Assembly (NCBI RefSeq): GCF_021730305.1 | Contig: NZ_CP032674.1 | Location: forward strand, 605,001 to 669,000 | Source: Xanthobacter sp. YC-JY1 | GTDB lineage: Bacteria > Pseudomonadota > Alphaproteobacteria > Rhizobiales > Xanthobacteraceae | Direction of reading: 5' to 3' | DNA length: 64,000 bases | In this document: piece by piece, positions 25,411 through 32,429 of the stretch | Layout: each line of letters opens with the position of its first letter | Numbering within the stretch: the first letter of the stretch is position 1 | The notes under the pieces: model-generated | Database searches by the model: none | Told to the model about the DNA's origin: nothing | Seen by the model: the letters and a program-made list of their open reading frames with translations, nothing else | Translations under genes and position numbers: made by a program

Positions 25411-26760
25411 TCAGAGATCATCATCCAATTCGTCATCGTGAACCTCGGCGGCGCGCTGTTTTGCGTCGGCGATCAGATCTTTCGCGGATCGCCCGTCTAC
25501 CCAGGCGTCGAGCATGTCAGCCCAGCACTGAAGCATGATCCTCCGCTCGGCGAGATAGCGGTTCACGTTGTAGACGGCGGCGATCCGGTTCCGGGGCGCG
25601 TGGGCCAAGCTCATCTCGATCCAGCGATCATCGAACTTGGCGCGGTTCAGGCCGGTTGAGAATGTGCGACGGAGATCGTGAACCCCGAAGCTCTGAAAAT
25701 CAGGATCAGTCTCCCGAATGCGCTCCACCACCGTGTCGATCACGCGGTTGAGGGTGGCATTGCTGATCGGCGTATCGCTGTCGTATCGGCCGGGGTGCAG
25801 AAATCGGCTGGTGCCGAACATGGTGCGGAACACCGTGAGAATGTCGAGAGCCTGATCGCTCAGTGGGACCACATGCGCCTTGCCGGCCTTCATGCGCTCG
25901 GCCGGGATCGTCCAGCGGGCGGCGGCGAAGTCGATTTCCTTCCAGGTGGCGTCGATGAACTCCGACTTGCGGACGCCGGTCAGCAAGACAAACTTCACCG
26001 CCAAGCGTAGCGTGGGCGCGGCCGACACATGATCCAAGGCTGCCAGGACCGCGCGGACCTCGGAGGGCGAAAGGGCGCGCTCGCGCGGCTCAAAGGTGGC
26101 GATGGCGCTGGTGCGGATCGACTCGGCCGGATTGCTCACGTCCAGCCCGCTTCCCTGAGCATGACGGAACACCAGCAACACGACCTCGCGGACATGCACG
26201 GCGACGGCCGGCCCGCGCTTCTCCTTGACCTCGTCGCACAGATGTTTGAGGCGCTGCGGCGTCACTTCCCCGAGCTTGAGCTTCGACAACTCTCCCGCGA
26301 TGGCGCGATCATAGACGGACCGGCGCATGGCCAGGGTGCTGTCGGCCAGTCTCTCAGCTCCCGACTTGGGATCGGCCTTGTGCTTGAAATAGGCTTCCGC
26401 CCACCCGCCGAACGTCAATGCCTCGGCTGACGCGGTGCGCTTCTCCACTTTGGCTTTCGACGGCGACTCGCCCCTCTCGACCTGACGACGAGCGCGCCCC
26501 AGCAGCGACCTTGCCTCGGCAAGGGACACCTCCATCCCGTATTCCAGCGCGTCGGGTGCCCGTGTCAGCTTGCGCGCCGCCTCGGCGCTATATCGGCCGA
26601 TGGTCAACACCTCCTGCCGCCCGTTCACCCGGTACTGATACCGGAACGAGACAACCCCGGTCGGGGTGACAGCCGCATACATCCCGTCGCGGTCCGTCAC
26701 CTTGTAGAGCTTGGCCCTCGGCTTGAGATTTTTCAGTTCTTTATCAGTGAGTTCGCTCAT
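25411..26760 (-). CDS. P4-type tyrosine integrase (intact)
   Basis: A 449-aa integrase with the DUF4102-like N-terminus (MSELTDKELKNLKPRAKLYK), a SAM-like core-binding domain and the catalytic domain: R264 in TGVRKSEF, H361-x2-R364 in VHDLRRTFS, H387 in LAHAPRNRI and nucleophile Y397 in AAVYN. Start at 26760; an ATG at 26799 would add 13 unconserved residues. It lies about 220 bp from the att-like repeat at 26981 and probably integrates at the 3' end of guaA. Confidence 0.93.
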   Translation of the reverse strand: MSELTDKELKNLKPRAKLYKVTDRDGMYAAVTPTGVVSFRYQYRVNGRQEVLTIGRYSAEAARKLTRAPDALEYGMEVSLAEARSLLGRARRQVERGESPSKAKVEKRTASAEALTFGGWAEAYFKHKADPKSGAERLADSTLAMRRSVYDRAIAGELSKLKLGEVTPQRLKHLCDEVKEKRGPAVAVHVREVVLLVFRHAQGSGLDVSNPAESIRTSAIATFEPRERALSPSEVRAVLAALDHVSAAPTLRLAVKFVLLTGVRKSEFIDATWKEIDFAAARWTIPAERMKAGKAHVVPLSDQALDILTVFRTMFGTSRFLHPGRYDSDTPISNATLNRVIDTVVERIRETDPDFQSFGVHDLRRTFSTGLNRAKFDDRWIEMSLAHAPRNRIAAVYNVNRYLAERRIMLQCWADMLDAWVDGRSAKDLIADAKQRAAEVHDDELDDDL

Positions 26761-26807
26761 AAATCCGCATCCGGTCGAGGGGCGAACGGATACCATCAAC
26801 AGGCGCT

Positions 26808-26940
26808 GTTGGTACCGGAAGCCCGTTTCTCGACCATCCTGCGCTATACCAACATCGGTACCAACAAAGTGGTCCGGCTCGGGTGAAACGCAGTGATACG
26901 GGGTAGGAATAAAACTCTTTGTTAGTCAGAGGGTTGGTGC
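26808..26940. promoter_or_regulatory. GTTGGTA/TACCAAC repeats upstream of the integrase (probable arm sites)
   Basis: GTTGGTACC at 26808, TACCAAC at 26847 and 26859 (12-bp step) and GTTGGTG at 26933 lie between the integrase start and the att-like repeat. They differ from the TACCGTC repeats near the older integrase remnant, so the two integrases use different arm sites. Nothing else coding is seen in 26761-27203. Confidence 0.5.
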
Positions 26941-26980
26941 GATTTTCGGCGCGGCGCGGGATGGTCTGAAACCACCCTAG

Positions 26981-26996
26981 TTCACTCCCACTCGAT
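26981..26996. repeat. att-like direct repeat, right copy (guaA 3'-end sequence)
   Basis: TTCACTCCCACTCGAT is the same-orientation partner of 11959-11974 (15 of 16 identical) and again spells Ile-Glu-Trp-Glu-stop on the minus strand. The two copies bound about 15 kb holding the type I R-M operon, AbiE, tra genes and integrase. Confidence 0.72.
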
Positions 26997-27054
26997 TATT
27001 TCCTAGCATCATAAGTCACTGTTTTAAAACACGAAAATATTTTCCGCGAAGAGC

Positions 27055-27075
27055 TATACCGTCCGACACACCGTC
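27055..27075. promoter_or_regulatory. ATACCGTC-N6-ACCGTCA motif right of the att copy
   Basis: The same composite repeat as at 11824-11844 (both outer parts identical, 6-bp centre different). It lies about 60 bp beyond the right att copy. This suggests that the DNA to the right of 26996 and the integrase remnant at 11287-11643 come from related elements. Confidence 0.45.
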
Positions 27076-27203
27076 AAAAATACCGGCTACTGAAAACATT
27101 GGCTTTTTCGGCTGCTTTCGCAAAACGCACCTTCCACCATCTATCGCCATGCACGGTCGCTCCGGGCGTCCTGGCCATGCGCGGCAAACTACGCCGATCG
27201 ACG

Positions 27204-28988
27204 TCACCCTGACTGCCCGGCCGCAGCGCCAGGATCGTCATCACCGTTTTCAAAGCCGCACCAGATGTCTCGAAAGGTCACTCGTAATCCGTGGCGTTCA
27301 AGGACATAGGGCAACGGCTTGCACTCGACGGGTACGGCATTTTCGCTGATGACCGCCTGTGTCAGGAGCTTGAAGAAATCCTGACCCGGACCGATGGCGA
27401 GACGAAGGCGCGCGAATTGCGGCCATGGCAGGACCAGCATGTTTCCTGCTGTGTCATAACCGTAGCTGCGAAAGCGAGCGTTGGAACGGCCGATCGCAAT
27501 CAGCCGCACAATGCGGGGCTCTGTACCATCCGGAGGCTTGATTTTGAGCGCTCGACAAAGCGCCGCCACCCCAAACTGGTTGATCCAGAACATGACCTTC
27601 TCAGCCCAGTCCTGCACCTGATCGCTAAAGTTCTTGGCCTTGCTTCGTTGAGTTCGGACGCTGCTGCTGGTGAAGTCCTGCCACTTCAGCTGGAAGAGCA
27701 CTAGCTCGCCCGTCGCGTTATCGAAAATTGCCGCGTCGATGTCTGTGACAATCTGGCCGTCTCGCCGCAGCTTCGTTTGACCAGACACACGTTGAAACCG
27801 TGGACCTTCGAAGAGCGCGTAAAGGTCCTCGGCCATCCACTCTTCACGATGTTCGCGAAGCGCGTTCCGGATCGCTACAGATGTCGACTCGCGGAGCATT
27901 CGGATCGCGTTAAACGGATTGCGGAAGACGCCGCTCACTGGTGTCAGGAGATATCCGTTGCAGAGCTCGATTACCAAGGGAATGCCAGGTGCCTGCTCCG
28001 TGAGGAAGTAGGCGGCATCATCAGCACGCACCGTGATCAGGTCGAGCGCCGCGCTGACCTCCTCCTCAGAAGCCTCAGTGGCGGTCAAGAGGGACTTTAT
28101 GAGGTCGGCTCGCGTCTTCCAGATAGTCAGGCTCATATGCTGGTTGACGCCTGGATGAAGCTTGATCGCCTCTTCAACAAACATGATGTGCTTCGTGTAA
28201 AAGCTCATCAGCACATGGACAACGGTCGTCAGCAATCCCCCAGAGCAACCGCCTAGCTTTGCGCTAGGATGGATCCCGGCGTCGTCCCGCCACTGCAGGG
28301 TATTCTGCGTAACGGCATCGAGGAAGTAGGCGTCAATCTCTGGATCAGCGCTGTAGCCGACCATCACACCCTGCGGCGTTTTCCAGGGAAACGTCAGCCT
28401 GCCCATCACATCACTGAGATGTTGCGCGGTATCGGCGTCGGTAGCTACGGCTTTGTACCCCCTCAGCACCTTCGCATTCAGTTCAGCGAATTTCCCATGG
28501 TCAACCTGGTCATGGAAATGGTCCGAGAGGGTTCGGTCGCTTAGCTTCAATTCGATCTTGTCCCCGTCCGCCATCGCGGAGACCATCCCGTGGCGGACCA
28601 TCTCCGCCGTGCGGTTGAGCAGTACATATCGGCCAGCGAAATGCAGCATGCCCATGAGCGCCTGGCGGAGTTCCGGAACGCTCTCTCTAAGCGGGACGCC
28701 ATTGAACTCTCCCTTCCGCTGCATGAGGAGACCAAACAGAACATTCCAACCACGGACGACGATGTCGAAATCATGTACGGAGAGCTTCCCCTCCTCCTTG
28801 GCCGATAGCTTCTGAACGACATGCATATGGTCGAGACAGCGGCAGGCCTCGATGAGCAGGACCGCGCACTCGAGCGGGGGAACAGTCCCAATGAACCGTT
28901 CGACTTCATCGAGCTCCTGTCGCGCCAACCAGTCGAGCCGGTCCGCAATCTCCAGGGACGCGGGCGCGGTCCGCGCTGGCTCATCCAT
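27204..28988 (-). CDS. Unknown protein with C-terminal PD-(D/E)XK-type nuclease motif
   Basis: A 594-aa protein with no family I recognise over its first 400 residues, which appear mostly helical. The C-terminal part has VTDIDAAIFD (D416/D418) followed by ELVLFQLKWQ (E428, Q433-x-K435), the D...(E/Q)-x-K pattern of PD-(D/E)XK nucleases of the NERD/Mrr kind. Last gene of the nine-gene minus-strand cluster; a 98-bp gap separates it from the PIN-like gene, so it could have its own promoter. A defence effector role is inference from context. Base composition is slightly less GC-rich than the ICE backbone. Confidence 0.75.
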   Translation of the reverse strand: MDEPARTAPASLEIADRLDWLARQELDEVERFIGTVPPLECAVLLIEACRCLDHMHVVQKLSAKEEGKLSVHDFDIVVRGWNVLFGLLMQRKGEFNGVPLRESVPELRQALMGMLHFAGRYVLLNRTAEMVRHGMVSAMADGDKIELKLSDRTLSDHFHDQVDHGKFAELNAKVLRGYKAVATDADTAQHLSDVMGRLTFPWKTPQGVMVGYSADPEIDAYFLDAVTQNTLQWRDDAGIHPSAKLGGCSGGLLTTVVHVLMSFYTKHIMFVEEAIKLHPGVNQHMSLTIWKTRADLIKSLLTATEASEEEVSAALDLITVRADDAAYFLTEQAPGIPLVIELCNGYLLTPVSGVFRNPFNAIRMLRESTSVAIRNALREHREEWMAEDLYALFEGPRFQRVSGQTKLRRDGQIVTDIDAAIFDNATGELVLFQLKWQDFTSSSVRTQRSKAKNFSDQVQDWAEKVMFWINQFGVAALCRALKIKPPDGTEPRIVRLIAIGRSNARFRSYGYDTAGNMLVLPWPQFARLRLAIGPGQDFFKLLTQAVISENAVPVECKPLPYVLERHGLRVTFRDIWCGFENGDDDPGAAAGQSG

Positions 28989-29086
28989 CAGGTGACATTA
29001 CTCCGCTCGAATCCTACGCGGCGCATGGCGAACGGTGGCATTAGGGCTCCTCATGGGGCAACTCATGCAAACGAGCATGGCGCCGA

Positions 29087-30229
29087 TCACGGCGCCTCCT
29101 CCTTGGTTCCGGCGGCGTCGCTGCCGCCCAAAATCGCGGAGCTCGTCTCTGGCCCTGGTTGGTGGGTTTCCAATTCCGCGGTGAGCTCGCTGAGGCGCGC
29201 TCTGAGCGCAGCTCTATCAACGGTCGCTACCGGCATCGCCGCACCCGGCGCGCCCGACAGGGCGGCAACAATTTTATCACGTTCGTCTTCGAGTTCCCGA
29301 ACCCTTGCCCGCGTCTCGATCGCTTCCGCCACCTCATGCTGCTTCTTGCGAGCGCGCACATCGTCCTGCAGACTTTTCTCGACCTGATCGACTCCCGCCT
29401 TGATCTCGGGAAAGCGCTCCGCCGCAAACCGCAGGAATTGGCTGAACTCATAGATGTGGAAGTCCTGATCCGAACCGGCTTGAAATTCCTCGATCAGTTC
29501 AGGGCGAGGACCTAGCTTCCGACCTTTATGAATCCACCACCAATCTTCCTTGGCATCATCTGAAATGAAAATGATCGGCCGCTTGTCCGCCTTTGCCTTG
29601 CCGATCATGTCCTTCCAAATAATCAGATCACCGTACTTATCGAACTCGCCAACATCTTTTTTTGCGTCCTTGTATCCAGGCGGGATCTTCTTCGCATAGC
29701 GATCGTCCCCTTCTTTCTTAAGTGCGGCGAGCTGCTCGGGCTTCCACTTATCACCAATTCGGCCATCCAAGAGTTGCGTCAGGCGCGTGACGGCGGCCGC
29801 GATGTCCTCGGCCGGATGTGAAGCTTGCGAGGCTGCCATTCGCGCCCGAAAATCCGCCGAGAACATATCCAAGGCGGCCAATTCCTTAGGCACGCTTATC
29901 GTGGGATGAGCGCGAAGTTGCCTCAGCCGCTCGCGCGCCTTCTCGATTGTTGCTTCCTGATCTTTGATCAAGACGTCGTAAGCATCCTGCGCGCCAAGCT
30001 CAACATCCAAGCGATTACGATGAAACTCCAACCCAACCTGATATGGAATCCACAGGGATCCTTTTAGCGCGTCGAACAGCCGCAAAAGTTCTTCGCGAAC
30101 CGCAGCGGGGTGACGGAGGCAGTGCAGCAAAACATTCGCGTCAGGGACAAAAATGGCGTTGTCCCACAACGCCGAGGCCTCGACCGCAGACTTTGGATAC
30201 CAGCCTGGATATTTATCTCTCATGATCAC
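29087..30229 (-). CDS. PIN-like domain protein (DUF4935/PIN_8 type)
   Basis: A 380-aa protein. The N-terminal PIN-like core is seen as D30 in IFVPDANVLLHCL, E68 in IPYQVGLEFHRNR and the acidic cluster KYGDLIIWKDMIGKAKADK with IIFISDDAKEDWWW, which match PIN_8/DUF4935 proteins. PIN enzymes are Mg-dependent RNases or flap-type nucleases. A C-terminal coiled-coil (VEKSLQDDVRARKKQHEVAEAIETRARVRELEDERDKI in part) follows. Its start overlaps the 176-aa gene by 4 bp, tying it to the restriction operon. PIN_8 proteins are often found in defence islands. Confidence 0.82.
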   Translation of the reverse strand: MIMRDKYPGWYPKSAVEASALWDNAIFVPDANVLLHCLRHPAAVREELLRLFDALKGSLWIPYQVGLEFHRNRLDVELGAQDAYDVLIKDQEATIEKARERLRQLRAHPTISVPKELAALDMFSADFRARMAASQASHPAEDIAAAVTRLTQLLDGRIGDKWKPEQLAALKKEGDDRYAKKIPPGYKDAKKDVGEFDKYGDLIIWKDMIGKAKADKRPIIFISDDAKEDWWWIHKGRKLGPRPELIEEFQAGSDQDFHIYEFSQFLRFAAERFPEIKAGVDQVEKSLQDDVRARKKQHEVAEAIETRARVRELEDERDKIVAALSGAPGAAMPVATVDRAALRARLSELTAELETHQPGPETSSAILGGSDAAGTKEEAP

Positions 30230-30756
30230 TCCAACCAGGCCAGTTTTTCAATGCCAAGCCTCTGCGCGGCCTCTCTAACAAGGTTGCGGGATCGTTCGTC
30301 CTCGGTCTTCCCGCTCTCGAGCAGGACGACACCGAATGACGAAAACGAACTTTGCGCGCGACCGCGCTCGAAGACCGCCATTAGGACGGATTTCCAATCG
30401 CGACTTCGACCCCAGCCGATGACCCGACCGTCCTCGGTCCTCCGTCCATGTGGTTTGATATAGACGTGAACAACGCGATCGATGGCCGTAAGTCCAAGTA
30501 AGCGCCAGACTTCGCCTTCATTTAAGGACAGCCGCGCCCTGACATAGGGCTTTACCAGGGAATCCTTGATATAGACGCGCACCTTCCGGGCATCCATCAC
30601 ATGCGCAAGTTGTCCGCCGATTGAGGCATCCCGCGTCCAAAGCTCATAGTAGCGGGCCCGCTCGACGTCCTGGAGCGACATCCAGCCAAGGTCATCACAC
30701 TGCTGCCAGAGTTTGTCCCTCAGGTTGTCACGTAGGGCCGTCGAGATGGCAGTCAT
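30226..30756 (-). CDS. Unknown 176-aa protein of the GHKL/Mrr-helicase operon
   Basis: I do not recognise the family. The protein begins MTAISTALRDNLRDKLWQQCDDLGWMSLQDVERARYY (first residues) and contains an alpha/beta region (VRVYIKDSLVKPYVRARLSL, then VVHVYIKPHGRRTEDGRVIGWG). It has no signal peptide, membrane segment or clear catalytic motif. It overlaps its neighbours by 4 bp on both sides (SF2 helicase and PIN-like), so it must be translated with them. A role in bridging helicase and nuclease, or as a specificity factor, is only a guess. Confidence 0.8.
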   Translation of the reverse strand: MTAISTALRDNLRDKLWQQCDDLGWMSLQDVERARYYELWTRDASIGGQLAHVMDARKVRVYIKDSLVKPYVRARLSLNEGEVWRLLGLTAIDRVVHVYIKPHGRRTEDGRVIGWGRSRDWKSVLMAVFERGRAQSSFSSFGVVLLESGKTEDERSRNLVREAAQRLGIEKLAWLE

Positions 30757-32429
30757 TGAATACCGCCCCTGGTATGAGGCGCCGGGAAATCGAAAGCGGG
30801 CAGTTCAAGTGTCGGATCACCCTCACGGGTGAACAGATCGGCTTGGTCTTTCATCCAGTCGAGCATGAATGTACCCGCGCCCTCGTCGCGGAACTGTATA
30901 ACGCCTGGCAGACGCAGCCGCTCGACGTCCCCTCGGACAGCTTTCTCAAGCTCGACAACTTCCGCGAGGCGACGCAGGTCGCTAACAAAATCGAGAACGA
31001 CGACTTTCTTCTTCCTCGGGCTGATGCGCAGGCCCCGACCCAATTGCTGAACGAAGATCCGACGGCTGTGCGTGACTCGCATGAAGACGATCATGTCAAC
31101 GTCCGGTACGTCGACGCCCTCATTGAACAGGTCGCGAGTTGTGACAATGTCGAGCGAACCCTTTCGAAAGGCCGCCATTGTCCGATCACGTTCCCGAGGC
31201 GTCATGTCGCCGGTGATCGGCTCAGCGCGAAAGCCAAACAGTCTCAGCATGGCCGCGAAGCTTTTGGCGTGGGTCACGGAGGAACAGAATATTATCGCCG
31301 AACGTCGGACCTCCTTGTCGAAGGTGTCCCGGATCGCGCGCGCCGCCTCCTCATCACGCGTTGGCAGTAGCAAGAGCTTGTTGAGCTGCGTGATCGAATA
31401 GCTGTTGCGCGAGTGCGATCGCACAAACGACCAATCGATGTTGTCGGCGAGCAGCCGGTAATCCGCTTCGCAGAGAAATCCCCGTCTCAGGCCCTCAGCG
31501 ATACCGATTCTAACGACGGGTGGGCCCAGCAAGTGGTCGATATCATAGCCGTCCCCCCGCCACGGAGTTGCCGTGACACCGCCGATCATCGCCTCCGCCA
31601 TTTTATCCGTCACCCGGCGGAAGGTGTCGGAGCCGACATGGTGCGCCTCGTCGATCATCACGACCCCGAAGTCGGGTAAGTCATCGAGCCGAGATACAGC
31701 GCTTTGAACGGTCGCGAACGTGATCCCATTCCATTCGCTCGGATACTCGCCACCGATCAGGCGATGCGTCGGAACCCATTTTGGAAGCTGGTCCCAAAAA
31801 GCCCTCTGAAGCTGATCGACCAGCTCCCTCGTGCCGGCGAGCACCAATGCCCGCCCCCCTGGGATCGCCTCATCGCGAAAGAGCTGAGCGATGCTCTCCG
31901 CCAAGACGACTGTCTTTCCAAGTCCGGTCGCGAGAACGACCTGTCCGCGGCCCGTTTCGCGCAGAGAGCCGACAAATCGATCGACGGCCTCTAGCTGATA
32001 ATCGCGAAGATCGCGTCTGCTGGGCGGATATTCCGGGCTGCGCCTCGCCATCTCCAGCAAGGTCGCCGGTTCAAGAATACCAATCTCGATGCCTAACGCG
32101 GCCCAACGGCGAACTGACGCCTGCATCGCCGGTCCAGCACGACGACTTGTGGCAACGTAGAGCCGGTCAGCCTGATAGTAGCGAGCCGCTTCGCCGACCT
32201 GATCCACAGCCGCCGGCGACGGATAGCCGCCGGTTGTGAATTTGCACTGGATCACCCACAACTCGGAGTTCTTGACCCCAAGGACGTCGGCGCCAGCATC
32301 ACCAGAACCACCAATGAGCCTGACATCCTCAAAGCCGTTGCATACTAACAGCCGAGCAACATCCCGCTCGAAGGCTTGCCATGGCCCCTTTAACAGTCGT
32401 TGAGTGTGGAGGAAGGGCTCCGCTGTCAC
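30753..32429 (-). CDS. SF2 helicase with N-terminal Mrr-like restriction domain
   Basis: A 558-aa protein. N-terminal Mrr-like nuclease: FERDVARLLVCNGFEDVRLI, then GSGDAGADVLGV (catalytic Asp) and ELWVIQCKF (Gln-x-Lys). The SF2 motor follows with Walker A ATGLGKTV, DEAHH, TATPWR and QQLGRGLR. It would translocate on and cut DNA. I place the start at GTG 32429 because this gives the same 4-bp overlap (GTGA) with the GHKL gene as the other junctions; an in-frame ATG at 32465 exists. The layout is that of small restriction motors linked to MORC-like ATPases. Confidence 0.9.
   Translation of the reverse strand: MTAEPFLHTQRLLKGPWQAFERDVARLLVCNGFEDVRLIGGSGDAGADVLGVKNSELWVIQCKFTTGGYPSPAAVDQVGEAARYYQADRLYVATSRRAGPAMQASVRRWAALGIEIGILEPATLLEMARRSPEYPPSRRDLRDYQLEAVDRFVGSLRETGRGQVVLATGLGKTVVLAESIAQLFRDEAIPGGRALVLAGTRELVDQLQRAFWDQLPKWVPTHRLIGGEYPSEWNGITFATVQSAVSRLDDLPDFGVVMIDEAHHVGSDTFRRVTDKMAEAMIGGVTATPWRGDGYDIDHLLGPPVVRIGIAEGLRRGFLCEADYRLLADNIDWSFVRSHSRNSYSITQLNKLLLLPTRDEEAARAIRDTFDKEVRRSAIIFCSSVTHAKSFAAMLRLFGFRAEPITGDMTPRERDRTMAAFRKGSLDIVTTRDLFNEGVDVPDVDMIVFMRVTHSRRIFVQQLGRGLRISPRKKKVVVLDFVSDLRRLAEVVELEKAVRGDVERLRLPGVIQFRDEGAGTFMLDWMKDQADLFTREGDPTLELPAFDFPAPHTRGGIQ

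Noticed and set aside
11959-26996. guaA gene at the att repeats
   Set aside because: Only about 16 bp corresponding to the last codons is present at each copy; no GMP synthetase coding sequence adjoins either.
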